Below, one piece after another: positions 1 through 10,618 of a stretch of 18,054 nt of DNA. The stretch lies in contig JBDSLU010000118.1 of assembly GCA_039916225.1 (NCBI GenBank), forward strand, positions 1-18,054. The letters are read 5' to 3'. Within the stretch, counting starts at the first letter, position 1, and each line of letters opens with the position of its first letter. The notes under the pieces are model-generated. The model was not told the DNA's origin and did no database searches. It saw only the letters and a program-made list of their open reading frames with translations. The translations under genes and the position numbers were made by a program. Source of the stretch: JBDSLU01 sp039916225. Lineage in GTDB: Bacteria; Acidobacteriota; Vicinamibacteria; Vicinamibacterales; Vicinamibacteraceae.

Positions 1-3000
1 GGAACGTCGGCACGGTGAAGCCGCCGCCGTCGACCAGCTCGGGCGAGCCCGAGATGCCGATCAGGCCGCCCCACGTACGCGTGCCGACCAGCGGCCCGAG
101 CTTGGCTTCGCGGAAGTAGAACGGGAATGCGTCGCCGCCCGATCCGCTCCAGCCGTTGATCAGCATCACCTTGGGCCCGCGGTGGGCGACTGGCGGCCAC
201 TGCCAGTCCTCGCCCTGGCGCACCGCCCAGTAGGCGAGCATCGGCCGGTTCAGCAGCTCGATGAAGCGGTCCGGAATCTGGCCGCCGCTGTTGAAGCGCT
301 CGTCGATGATCAGCGCGTCCTTGCGCCATTGGGCCATGAACTGCCGCATCAGCTCGTTCTGCGCGTCGACGCCGGTGCTCTGGACGTAGATGTACCCGAC
401 GCGGCCGTTGGTGGCCTTGTCGACGTGCGCCCGCCGTGCCTCGATCCACTCGCGGTAGCGCATCTGCGTGTCGTCGCCGAGACAGCGCACGGTCACCTGG
501 CGCGCGCCGGTCATCGACGGCGTGCCGTTGACGGTGAGGAGCACGGTCCTGTCGGCGAGGCCCTGGAAGGCGGCGAGCGGATCCTGGTCGGTGCGCAGCG
601 GCACGCCGTTGACGGCGAGCACGTAGTCGCCTTCCTTGACGTTCACGCCGGGGTCGCGCAGCGGCGACCGGGCGTCGGCGTCCCAGCTGGCGCCCTCGGC
701 GATGTGGCCGATGCGATAGGCGCCGTTCTCGAGCGTCCAGTCGACGCCGAGCAGGCCGACGCCGCGCTCCGCCGCCTTCTCGACGTCGCCGCCGCCGCGA
801 TAGGTGTGCGAGGCATTGAGCTCGCCCATGAAGTCGCCGAGCACGAAGTTGACGTCCCAGCGCGTGACGGCCGCGTCGATCAGCGCCTGATAGCGCTGGC
901 GCAGCGCCGGCCACTCGACGCCGTGCAAGCCAGGGTCGTAGAAGAAGTCGCGCTGGAAGCGGAAGGCGTCGGCGAACATCTGGCCCCACTCGGCCTTCGG
1001 ATCAACCGTTGTCTCGAGCTCCGCGGTGCGGAGCGGTTTCTCGACCTTCTGCGCTGGCTTGATCTCGACGAAGCCGAACTTCTTGTCCTGCAGCACGAAC
1101 AGCTTCTTGCCGTCGGCGGTCGGGATGAACGCCTCGGCGCCCTCGAGCACCGTCTTCTCTTCGCGCTCCTCGAGATCGTAGAAGACGATCGACGCCTTTT
1201 CCTCGCCGGATCCGGCGCGCGGCAGGCGGCGGTAGAGCACCTTGCCCGACACCGCGGCGAGGCCGTTGTAGTTGCCGGCCTTGGGCGGCAGCGGCACCAC
1301 GCGGGCGTCGAGTCCGTCGAGGTCGATCGCCACGGGCTTGGGAGCCTCCTTCTTGGCGTCGTCTTTCTTGTCGGCGTCTTTCTTGTCGTCCTTCTTCGCG
1401 TTCTTCTCGTCGGTCTTGGCCGTGTCGGCGGCGTCGTCCTTCTTGTCGCCGTCCTTGTCCTTACTCTTTTCCTTGTCCTTGTCCTTGTCGTCGGCGCCTT
1501 CGGCGTCGTTGCGCGAGGCCAGCGGCGAGGCCACGTCCTTGCGCAGGGCCATGGCGACGATCCGCGTCGAATTGGGATAGGTCCAGCCGTTGTCGAAATC
1601 GCCGTAGACCGGCTCGAAGGATCGGTTCGACAGGAAATAGAGGTATTTGCCGTCCGGATCGAACACCGGCGCCAGGTCGGCGAAGTAACCGGGCGTGACC
1701 TGGTGCCGCTTGGCGGCGGTGGTGTCGTAGAGGAACACCGCCGGGTTGGCGGTTTCCTTCAGGCCGCGGGCCCACGTCAACCAGCGCGAGTCGGCCGACC
1801 AGCGCAGCGGCAGGTTCTCGAGCGCCTCGTGCGCCAGCCACACCGGCACCTGATCGATCTCGGTCAGCTTGCCGCTGGCGACGTCGAGCAGGCGCAGCGT
1901 TTCGGTCTGGTCGACGAACGCCAGGCGCTTGCTGTCCGGCGACCACTGCACCGGATAGCGATAGCCGGGCCCGAGAGTCGTCACGACCTTTTCGGTGCCG
2001 GTGCCGTCAGCCGGCCGCAGGACCAGCTCGTACTCGCCGGAGCGGTCGCTCCAGTAGGCGAGCGTCTTTCCGTCTGGCGACCAGCGCGGATAGCGCTCGG
2101 CCGAGCCCGAGCTGCGGGTGAGGTTCAGGACCGGGCCGAACTCGGCCGGCACCGTGAAGACGTCGCCGCGGGCCTGGAACACCGCGCGCTTGCCGGTGGG
2201 TGACGGCGCCGCTTCGCGGATCAGCTCGGCGACCGACTCGCTGCGCGACTTCAGCGTCGTGCGATCCGTGATCACCTGGATCGCGACTTCGCTGGTCTTG
2301 CCGCTGGCGAGGTTGAGCAGATAGAGCCGGCCGCCGGCCTCGAACACGATGTCCTCGGGACCGATGGACGGAAAGGTGACGTCGAAGTCGGTGAACTGGG
2401 TCACCTGGCGCACCGCGCCAGCCTTGTCGCGGGCCCAGATGTTGGCCCGCTGATTGGCGCCGCGATCAGAGAGGAAGTAGAGCGTGTCGCCATGCCACAT
2501 CGGCGCTTCGTCGTTGGCGTCGCTGGCGGTGACGTTGGCCGAGGCCTTGGTCGCCAGGTCGAACGTCCAGACATCCGGCGCCCAGCCGCCGCGATACCGC
2601 TTCCACGTGCGGAACGCCTGCGACTGCGGCAGGTAGGCGAGCTGCTTCGCGTCCGGTGAGTAGGTGGCGAACTCGCCGTAGGGCACCGGCAGCTTTTCGG
2701 CGGGACCACCTTTGGCCGCAACCAGGTAGAACTGGCTGTAGCGCTGGCGCCCGCTCTCGCGCGACGAGGCGAACAGCACCCGCGTGCCGTCCGGATGCCA
2801 GTCGAGGACGCGGTCGGCCATCGGATGCCACGTCAGCCGCGACGGGTCGCCGCCCTGCGCCGGCACCGTGTAGACGTCGGTGTTGCCGTCGTAGTTGGCC
2901 GAGTAGGCCAGCGTCTTGCCGTCCGGCGAGAAGCGGGGGAACGATTCCTCGCCACGCGGCGAGCTGAGACGGACGGCGACGCCGCCCTGCTTGACGACCA

Positions 3001-3151
3001 CCCAGATGTCGCCGGCGTAGACGAAGGCGATGTGCGTCGCCGAGACGTCCGGCTGGCGCAGCATGCGCGCGTCGATTTGGGCGGCGGCCGGGGCCGCGGC
3101 AATCAGGGAACCGAGGACGGCGGACAGGGCCAGACGGAACGGCAAACGCAT
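1..3151 (-). CDS. Tricorn-like S41 family protease, secreted (C-terminus beyond window)
   Basis: About 1050 codons are visible, and the 3' end lies beyond base 1. The start is the ATG at 3151-3149, preceded by GAGGAG with an 8-base spacer. Residues 1-24 look like a signal peptide ending in AAAPAAAQ, so the protein is probably exported, whereas the archaeal tricorn is cytosolic. Residues ~30-545 carry repeated PD40 beta-propeller units (for example FPRFSPDGKTLAYSANYDG). A Lys/Asp-rich linker spans ~548-604. The C1-like segment (RDFFYDPGLHGVEW) leads into GELNASHTY, where S781 and H782 match the Ser-His pair of the tricorn active site. A PDZ domain covers ~797-880. The S41 core contains NGWSGSGGDAFP, with S1004 the likely nucleophile. 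The catalytic Glu expected further on is outside the window. The role is probably peptide degradation after substrate passage through the propellers. Family assignment is firm; the substrate is unknown. Confidence 0.93.
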   Translation of the reverse strand, partial: MRLPFRLALSAVLGSLIAAAPAAAQIDARMLRQPDVSATHIAFVYAGDIWVVVKQGGVAVRLSSPRGEESFPRFSPDGKTLAYSANYDGNTDVYTVPAQGGDPSRLTWHPMADRVLDWHPDGTRVLFASSRESGRQRYSQFYLVAAKGGPAEKLPVPYGEFATYSPDAKQLAYLPQSQAFRTWKRYRGGWAPDVWTFDLATKASANVTASDANDEAPMWHGDTLYFLSDRGANQRANIWARDKAGAVRQVTQFTDFDVTFPSIGPEDIVFEAGGRLYLLNLASGKTSEVAIQVITDRTTLKSRSESVAELIREAAPSPTGKRAVFQARGDVFTVPAEFGPVLNLTRSSGSAERYPRWSPDGKTLAYWSDRSGEYELVLRPADGTGTEKVVTTLGPGYRYPVQWSPDSKRLAFVDQTETLRLLDVASGKLTEIDQVPVWLAHEALENLPLRWSADSRWLTWARGLKETANPAVFLYDTTAAKRHQVTPGYFADLAPVFDPDGKYLYFLSNRSFEPVYGDFDNGWTYPNSTRIVAMALRKDVASPLASRNDAEGADDKDKDKEKSKDKDGDKKDDAADTAKTDEKNAKKDDKKDADKKDDAKKEAPKPVAIDLDGLDARVVPLPPKAGNYNGLAAVSGKVLYRRLPRAGSGEEKASIVFYDLEEREEKTVLEGAEAFIPTADGKKLFVLQDKKFGFVEIKPAQKVEKPLRTAELETTVDPKAEWGQMFADAFRFQRDFFYDPGLHGVEWPALRQRYQALIDAAVTRWDVNFVLGDFMGELNASHTYRGGGDVEKAAERGVGLLGVDWTLENGAYRIGHIAEGASWDADARSPLRDPGVNVKEGDYVLAVNGVPLRTDQDPLAAFQGLADRTVLLTVNGTPSMTGARQVTVRCLGDDTQMRYREWIEARRAHVDKATNGRVGYIYVQSTGVDAQNELMRQFMAQWRKDALIIDERFNSGGQIPDRFIELLNRPMLAYWAVRQGEDWQWPPVAHRGPKVMLINGWSGSGGDAFPFYFREAKLGPLVGTRTWGGLIGISGSPELVDGGGFTVPTF

Positions 3152-3159
3152 CGGAGGTG

Positions 3160-3165
3160 CTCCTC
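3160..3165 (-). promoter_or_regulatory. Shine-Dalgarno site of the tricorn-like protease gene
   Basis: GAGGAG on the minus strand lies 8 bases before the ATG at 3151 and supports that start. The next bases, CACCTCC, are complementary to it: GGAG and CTCC can close a 4-bp stem over a 3-base loop, so the site may be partly masked in the mRNA. The pairing is read from the sequence; any regulatory effect is speculative. Confidence 0.6.
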
Positions 3166-3200
3166 GAGAAGTGGGACCCTGATTCTAGTCCCGCCTCCCT

Positions 3201-3229
3201 GCCGGCGGCGGCCCGTCCGCCCCGCCGGC
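3201..3229 (-). terminator. GC-rich hairpin between the NTF2-like and protease genes
   Basis: GCCGGCGG (3201-3208) and CCGCCGGC (3222-3229) form a perfect 8-bp stem around a 13-base loop. It lies about 80 bases downstream of the stop of the minus-strand NTF2-like gene. No run of T follows on the minus strand, so this is not a classical intrinsic terminator. It could be a weak or Rho-assisted stop, or a chance structure in GC-rich DNA. A second, smaller stem (GGGAC 3173-3177 with GTCCC 3188-3192) sits closer to the protease start. Confidence 0.3.
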
Positions 3230-3306
3230 GCCCCGCTTGGTACCGGGCCGGATGCGCCCAGCGAGCAGGCGAGCACGGGATCAGGTCGACGCGCCGCTCG
3301 ACGCTG

Positions 3307-3783
3307 TCACCGCGGCGGGGCCGCCGCCCCGGCCGGCGCCGCCGGCAGCATGTTGCGGATGGCCGCGATCTTCCAGGCCGTGCCGTCCTTCACCAGGAGC
3401 CACGAGGCCCACATCCGGCGTGTCGTTCCGCCCGTCTGCGCGATGTCGTAGCGCGAATCGGCGACGGCGACGTTGGCGGCGAGCATCCGCACCGTCTCGA
3501 TGGTGAACGTGCGTGTGCCTTGCGCCTGCTGCGACGAGGCGAGCGAGCCCTGGACCACCGCCTCGCGGCCGCGCCGCCATTCGCCGGACGAGACCAGCTG
3601 ATCGGCGTCGGCGGTGAACAGCGCGGTGAGGGCCGCGGCGTCGCTCTTGTCGCGTGCGGCGGAATAGGCCGCGACCAGGGCGCGGACGGCCGCGTCGTCG
3701 GACACCGGCGCCTGCGCGGCGATCGGAGCAGCGGTGACGAGCGTGAGCGCCAGCATGGCGGCAACGGCAGCGGGTCGGTACAT
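3307..3783 (-). CDS. Secreted SgcJ/EcaC-type NTF2-like protein
   Basis: The product has 158 residues. The ATG at 3783 is chosen because AGGAG (3791-3795) sits 7 bases upstream and because it opens a clean signal peptide (hydrophobic stretch to ~residue 23, ending PIAAQ). An upstream in-frame ATG at 3996 would bury that signal and run into the neighbouring gene. After the signal, residues ~29-146 read like an NTF2-like/SnoaL fold of the SgcJ/EcaC or DUF4440 type: an N-terminal helix (VRALVAAYSAARDKSDAAAL), then ALFTADADQLVSSGEWRRGR, and a closing strand KDGTAWKIAAIRNMLPA. These small cone-shaped folds bind or act on diverse small molecules; most secreted members have no known substrate, and no catalytic residue can be assigned here. 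The Ala/Pro-rich tail (AAPAGAAAPPR) is probably disordered. It points the same way as the protease gene, with a 155-base gap. Confidence 0.85.
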   Translation of the reverse strand: MYRPAAVAAMLALTLVTAAPIAAQAPVSDDAAVRALVAAYSAARDKSDAAALTALFTADADQLVSSGEWRRGREAVVQGSLASSQQAQGTRTFTIETVRMLAANVAVADSRYDIAQTGGTTRRMWASWLLVKDGTAWKIAAIRNMLPAAPAGAAAPPR

Positions 3784-3790
3784 CGGCAGT

Positions 3791-3795
3791 CTCCT
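3791..3795 (-). promoter_or_regulatory. Shine-Dalgarno site of the NTF2-like gene
   Basis: AGGAG on the minus strand, 7 bases before the ATG at 3783. It decides the start against the longer in-frame ATG at 3996. Confidence 0.65.
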
Positions 3796-3854
3796 GTCAG
3801 GACGCACGCCGGGTGGCGCGCGCATCCGGGCATCGTAGCGTCGATCAGTCGCGG

Positions 3855-4523
3855 TCAGCGCGGCAGCGACGCCATGGTCCAGATGCCGAGGCGTTTGTCG
3901 CGATAGCCGCCAGCACCGCCCAGGCACCGCTCGTCGATGACGCGCATCGGCGGCGGAAAACCGAACGGGGGCGCCTCGAGGTTGAGCACGCGCCACCAGC
4001 CGGTCCGCGCCTCGGCGTTGCGCGGGCGATCGACGAAGGTGGTGGCGATCAGGTAGCGCGCGCCGGTGCGCCGCAGGTTGGCCAGCGCGGCGTGGGCGTC
4101 GGCGAACGAGAAGTGGACCAGGCAGTCGCGGCAGAGCACGGCGTCCACGGCCGGCAACGGCTCGCGCGTCAGATCCCGCCGCAGGAACTCACGCCCCGGA
4201 CCACCGTGTCGTGTCCGGTTGGCGGCGATCAGCGCCGGAACCACGTCGACGCCGATGTAGCGCTCGACGTGGTCGGCGACCGGGGCGGCCCAGTTGAAGT
4301 CGCCGCAGGCCGCATCGAGCAGGACACGGATCTCCAGGTCGTCGAGGGCCGCGAGCAGGTCGTCGAGGAAATCGGCGGCCCGCTGTCGCGTCGAGCCGGG
4401 GCCCGACGCCGACTCGGCGTCTCCCCACACGTTCTCGCGGTGGATGCGCGAGAAGATCACGCCGTGGTCCGTCGGGCGGACGATCCGGTCGCGCAGGTGG
4501 CGGAGGGCGCCTCGAATCAGCAT
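3855..4523 (-). CDS. Class I SAM-dependent methyltransferase
   Basis: The product has 222 residues. The ATG at 4523-4521 overlaps the end of the upstream MFS gene by 7 bases (ATGCTGA), which suggests translational coupling; a GGAGG lies 14 bases before it. An N-terminal motif, IHRENVWGDAESASGPGST (~27-45), precedes the Rossmann core. SAM-binding motif I is LLDAACGDFNW (68-78), followed by YIGVDVVPALI (89-99) for the acidic ribose-contacting strand and AVLCRDCLVHFSFADA (128-143). The C-terminal NLEAPPFGFPPPMRVIDE (181-198) is typical of a well-populated family of uncharacterised methyltransferases. The acceptor is unknown. The lack of a signal peptide or membrane segment implies a cytoplasmic enzyme. 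Coupling to an exporter suggests modification and export of one small molecule, which is inference. The methyltransferase class is secure. Confidence 0.9.
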   Translation of the reverse strand: MLIRGALRHLRDRIVRPTDHGVIFSRIHRENVWGDAESASGPGSTRQRAADFLDDLLAALDDLEIRVLLDAACGDFNWAAPVADHVERYIGVDVVPALIAANRTRHGGPGREFLRRDLTREPLPAVDAVLCRDCLVHFSFADAHAALANLRRTGARYLIATTFVDRPRNAEARTGWWRVLNLEAPPFGFPPPMRVIDERCLGGAGGYRDKRLGIWTMASLPR

Positions 4524-5734
4524 GGCGGCGGCGCGTGCCTCCGCGCATCGTAGCGCCGAAAGTGGGGCAGGGCGAGCCCGCAGACGATGACGCCGACCAC
4601 GCAGAGCACGCCGCCCGACACGATCGACGCCTGGACGCCGGCCACCGCCGCGACCGCACCGGCCTCGGCATGGCCGAGCAGCGGCCCGCTCATGTAGCTG
4701 ACCATCTCGATGCCCGCCAGCCGCCCGCGCAAGGCGTCGGGAATGGTCTGGTTCCACATCGTCATGCGGAACATGCCGCTGACCGCGTCGGCGGCCCCGG
4801 CGATGGCCAGGAAGGCGAGGGCCGGCCAGAGCGACGGGGCCAGGCCGAAGGCGACGATGGCCACGCCCCAGACGGTGGCGGCGATCATCACGGCCAGGCC
4901 GTGGTGGTGGACGCGCGGCGTCCAGCGCGACGTCACGCTCGCGAGCAGCGCGCCGACGGCGGGCGCGGCGTAGAGCGAGCCGAGTGCGGCAGTGCCGAAG
5001 CGTCCGGCGGCCAGCGCCGGAAACAGCGCCAGCGGCATCCCGAAGACCATCGCCACGAAGTCGATCACGTAGGTGCCGATCAGCTCCTGCCGGCTGCGTG
5101 CGTAGCGGAAGCCCTCGACGATCGATCGCCATGACGGCGCCTCGGCATCGTCGCGCGGCGGTACCGCCCGCATCGCGACGAAGCAGGCCAGCGAGGCGAA
5201 ATAGCTGGCCGCGTCGACACCGAAGGCGGCGACCGCGCCCACCGTGCCGACCAGGACGCCGCCGATGGCCGGGCCGACGATCATGCCGAGGCTGCCGCGC
5301 AACGCGCTCAGCGCGGCGACGGCGGGAATCTCCTCGGACGGGACCAGGCGCGGCGGCATCGCATCGAGCGACGGGCGCTGGAGGCCGTTGCAGGCGGACA
5401 TCACGCCGGCGGCGACGAAGAGCAGCGCAATCGACGGAGACGTGCGCGCCGCGTTGGCCATCAACGCCAGGCAGCCGGCCATCAGGCCGATCTCAGTGGC
5501 GATGACCAGGCGTCGCCGATCCATCCAGTCGGCGAGGGCGCCGCCGACGAAGGCGGTCAGGAGCAGCGGCACGAGCTCGACGACGCCGAGGACGCCGACG
5601 GCGAGGCTCGAGCGGGTCAGGGCGTACATCTGCCAGGGGAGGGCGACGTAGGTGACCATCGTGCCCAGGAAGGAAATGGCCTGGGCGGCGAAGAGGAGCC
5701 GGAAGTCACGGCGACGGAGCGGACGCAGGTCCAT
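4517..5734 (-). CDS. MFS transporter, EntS-like (MFS_3 / PF05977 type)
   Basis: The 405-residue membrane protein has about 11-12 hydrophobic segments. It opens with RPLRRRDFRLLFAAQAISFLG and VALPWQMYALTRSSLAVG, typical of the MFS_3 family that includes the enterobactin exporter EntS and many small-molecule exporters. The loop 2-3 signature is GGALADWMDRRRL (~64-76), and a related GRLAGIEMVSYMSGPLLG element lies in the second half. The substrate cannot be read from the sequence. The ATG at 5734 is taken as the start because the conserved N-terminus begins right there; no clear Shine-Dalgarno precedes it. The gene is first in a likely two-gene operon with the SAM methyltransferase, whose ATG lies inside its last codons. 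It diverges from the kinase operon, with a promoter-like region between them. Confidence 0.9.
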   Translation of the reverse strand: MDLRPLRRRDFRLLFAAQAISFLGTMVTYVALPWQMYALTRSSLAVGVLGVVELVPLLLTAFVGGALADWMDRRRLVIATEIGLMAGCLALMANAARTSPSIALLFVAAGVMSACNGLQRPSLDAMPPRLVPSEEIPAVAALSALRGSLGMIVGPAIGGVLVGTVGAVAAFGVDAASYFASLACFVAMRAVPPRDDAEAPSWRSIVEGFRYARSRQELIGTYVIDFVAMVFGMPLALFPALAAGRFGTAALGSLYAAPAVGALLASVTSRWTPRVHHHGLAVMIAATVWGVAIVAFGLAPSLWPALAFLAIAGAADAVSGMFRMTMWNQTIPDALRGRLAGIEMVSYMSGPLLGHAEAGAVAAVAGVQASIVSGGVLCVVGVIVCGLALPHFRRYDARRHAPPPC

Positions 5735-5880
5735 GGATGTGGGAATTCACGAAACGGCCGATGTGGGCCGATAGACGGCCAACTCAGCCTAACTGTAAAG
5801 CCGTGCGCAGCCTGTCTACACTTTCGGCGGTCGACGCCGACCCTGATGTCGAAATCGCCCTGGCCCGGCCGACGACGGGC
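5735..5880. promoter_or_regulatory. Divergent intergenic region between the MFS and kinase genes
   Basis: Open reading continues through this stretch on the plus strand from an ATG at 5737, only two bases from the divergent MFS ATG. However, 5737-5824 uses codons unlike the rest of the window (AGA, ACT, CCT, TGT, AAA), so it is probably not coding. On the minus strand there is TAGACA (5813-5818) and TACAGT (5792-5797), 15 bases apart, a possible -35/-10 pair for the MFS gene. On the plus strand TACACT (5817-5822) is a possible -10 for the kinase gene with no good -35. All of these are weak matches read by eye. Confidence 0.4.
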
Positions 5881-8490
<2,610 letters not shown>

Positions 8491-8509
8491 GTCCGGTGGG
8501 ACCGCGGTG

Positions 8510-10618
8510 ATGCGTCGCATCGCCTTTGCATTTGTTGTCGCCTCGGCTGTGGTGGCGACGCTCGCCGGCGAACGCCAGTCGGGGCAGCAGCCCGCCACGC
8601 CGTCGACGCCGACGCTGCGCGCCAGCGTCGAGCAGGTCGTCGTCGACGTCGTCGTCACCGATGTCAACGGCGCCATCGTCTCCGGCCTCACCGCCGCCGA
8701 CTTCGCCATCCGCGAGGACGGCGCGCCGCAGCCGATCGTCACGTTCTCGGAAGTCGTGCTGCCGTTCGAGCGGCGTGACGCCGGTGCGCCGGCCCCGCCG
8801 CCAGCCGAGGTCCGCAGCAACCGGGCGATGGCCGACGGCCGCGTTTACCTGCTGCTGCTCGACGATCTCTTCGTGATGGCGGCGCGGACGCCGGGCGTGC
8901 AGCAGGTCGCCCGCGACTTCATCGGCCGCTACGTGCAGCCCGGCGATCTCGTCGCGGTGGTGACGACCGGCGGCATGGCCGGTACGTCGCAGGCGTTCAC
9001 CGAGGACATGCGCCTGGTCGACCGCGCCGTCGATCGCTTCGTCGGCAAGAAGGTCCGCTCGGCGGCGGTCGAGAAGCTCGAACAGGCCTACCGGGCTCGC
9101 GAGCTCGACCCGCAGCGGACCCGCCGCGCCGGCAATGCCAACGCGTTCAACCGCGACGGCGCCGTGCTCGGGGTCAATGCGATCGACGACGATCTGCTCG
9201 ATCGCGGCCGGACGGCGCTGCGCACCGTGAAGAACGCCGTGCACTCGATGGCCAGCGTGGCCGGACGGCGCAAGACGGTGGTCTACGTCAGCGAGGGCGT
9301 CGACATCACGCTCGGCCCTGGCGACAGCACCGAAATCGCCAGGGAGGTGCACGCCATCCTCGGGCAGGCCTCGCGGTCCAACGTCGCCGTCTACGCGCTG
9401 AGCCCACGCGGCCTGCACGGCATGGGCGACGAGATGACGGAACTGCGCGCCCTCCCGACCGGACAGACCGGACCGATCGGCGCCAACTACACCCTCGCCG
9501 ACATCCAGAAGGAGCAGCGCATCGCCGACACGATGCTGCGCACCGTCGCCGAAGGGACGGGCGGCGTCGCCCTGGTCGATTCCAACCAGCTGACCACCGC
9601 GCTCGATCGGATCGCCGCCGAGAGCAGTCATTACTATCTGCTCGGCTACACACCGCCGAATGCCAAGCGCGACGGCAAGTACCGCGCGATCGCCATCGAG
9701 ATGCGCAAGCCCGGGCTCCACGCCGTCGCTCGCAAGGGCTACGCGGCGCCCGACGATCGGGACGCCCGCCCCGAGCCGCTCAAGGGTCTGCCGCCCGAGC
9801 TCGGGACGCTGTTGCGACAGCCGCTGCCCTCGGCTGGCCTGCCGCTGGCCGCGCACGCCGTGGCCTTCCCGGCGGCGACGGACAACGTCAGCGTGACGGT
9901 GGAGATCGGTGCCGGCGCGCTGGCCTTCGCGCCGAAGGGCGACAAGCGGTTCAACAGTCTCGATGTCGCGATTCTCCCGGTCGACGCCGCCGGGCGCACG
10001 CACGGCCTGACCCAGGGGCACCCGCAATTGACGCTCAGTCCGGAGCTGGCCGAGACGGTGTCCAGCAAGGGCCTGCGCCTCTCGCATCGGCTGACGCTCG
10101 CACCCGGCGACTACCAGTTGCGGATCGGCGTCCGCGAAACGGGCGGCGGCGCGACCGGATCGGTGCTCTTCGACCTCGTCGTGCCGGACCCGGCCACCGT
10201 CGGGCTGTCGATGACGCCGATCGTCGCCAGCGCCGCCTCGGCGATCACCGTACCCTCCGCCTACAACGATCCCGGCCTGCTGCAGGCCCTCGGTGGGCCG
10301 CCGACGACGGCCCGGGCCTTCGCCACGACTGACACGCTGAGTGCCTACGTCGAGCTGATCGACGCCGGCGCGGTCGCCATCCGCGACGTCGACATGCTCA
10401 CCGTCGTCCGCGACGCGCGCGGGCGAGACATCGTCCGCAGCCCGCAGCCGAAGGCCAACGGCCAGGTCGCGGCCGGCCGCAGCTTCGCCTATGCTGTCGA
10501 TCTGCCCTTGAAGGCGCTCGCGCCCGGACGCTACGTGCTCCGCATCGAAGCCCGTGCCAGCGGGCTGGTGGAGCCGCTGGCGCGCGAGCTGTCTTTCGAT
10601 GTGAGGAGCCCCCGATGA
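8510..10618 (+). CDS. Secreted VWA-domain protein, acidobacterial TIGR03436 type (paralog 1)
   Basis: The product has 702 residues from the ATG at 8510 (a GTG immediately before it at 8507 is possible; weak GGTGGG at 8495-8500). An N-terminal signal segment (MRRIAFAFVVASAVVATLAG) indicates export. Residues ~38-83 form the conserved lead-in (LRASVEQVVVDVVVTD, then GLTAADFAIREDGAPQPI). The VWA-like domain runs ~110-380, from VYLLLLDDLFV to the family hallmark SSHYYLLGYTPPNAKRDGKY (372-391) and ARKGY. About 300 further residues of beta-rich sequence, ending LSFDVRSPR, resemble the same region in the two following genes. The MIDAS motif DxSxS is absent: D118-D119 are followed by Leu-Phe-Val. The function of this family is not established; protein-protein or surface binding is the usual assumption. 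The stop overlaps the next ATG by four bases. Confidence 0.93.
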   Translation: MRRIAFAFVVASAVVATLAGERQSGQQPATPSTPTLRASVEQVVVDVVVTDVNGAIVSGLTAADFAIREDGAPQPIVTFSEVVLPFERRDAGAPAPPPAEVRSNRAMADGRVYLLLLDDLFVMAARTPGVQQVARDFIGRYVQPGDLVAVVTTGGMAGTSQAFTEDMRLVDRAVDRFVGKKVRSAAVEKLEQAYRARELDPQRTRRAGNANAFNRDGAVLGVNAIDDDLLDRGRTALRTVKNAVHSMASVAGRRKTVVYVSEGVDITLGPGDSTEIAREVHAILGQASRSNVAVYALSPRGLHGMGDEMTELRALPTGQTGPIGANYTLADIQKEQRIADTMLRTVAEGTGGVALVDSNQLTTALDRIAAESSHYYLLGYTPPNAKRDGKYRAIAIEMRKPGLHAVARKGYAAPDDRDARPEPLKGLPPELGTLLRQPLPSAGLPLAAHAVAFPAATDNVSVTVEIGAGALAFAPKGDKRFNSLDVAILPVDAAGRTHGLTQGHPQLTLSPELAETVSSKGLRLSHRLTLAPGDYQLRIGVRETGGGATGSVLFDLVVPDPATVGLSMTPIVASAASAITVPSAYNDPGLLQALGGPPTTARAFATTDTLSAYVELIDAGAVAIRDVDMLTVVRDARGRDIVRSPQPKANGQVAAGRSFAYAVDLPLKALAPGRYVLRIEARASGLVEPLARELSFDVRSPR
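10603..10608 (+). promoter_or_regulatory. Shine-Dalgarno site of VWA paralog 2
   Basis: GAGGAG inside the last codons of paralog 1, six bases before the ATG at 10615, which overlaps the preceding TGA as ATGA. It supports this start and coupled translation. Confidence 0.7.

Noticed and set aside
182..2203. A 673-codon open frame on the plus strand.
   Set aside because: It lies antisense to the tricorn-like protease, whose domains and motifs are fully recognisable. The product is Arg/Val/Gly/Ala-rich without domain features, as expected from G/C-biased third positions.
3827..4556. Short direct repeat GCATCGTAGCG near 3830 and 4545, each close to a gene end.
   Set aside because: It is only about 11 bases long and occurs in GC-rich sequence with no further symmetry, so chance cannot be excluded.
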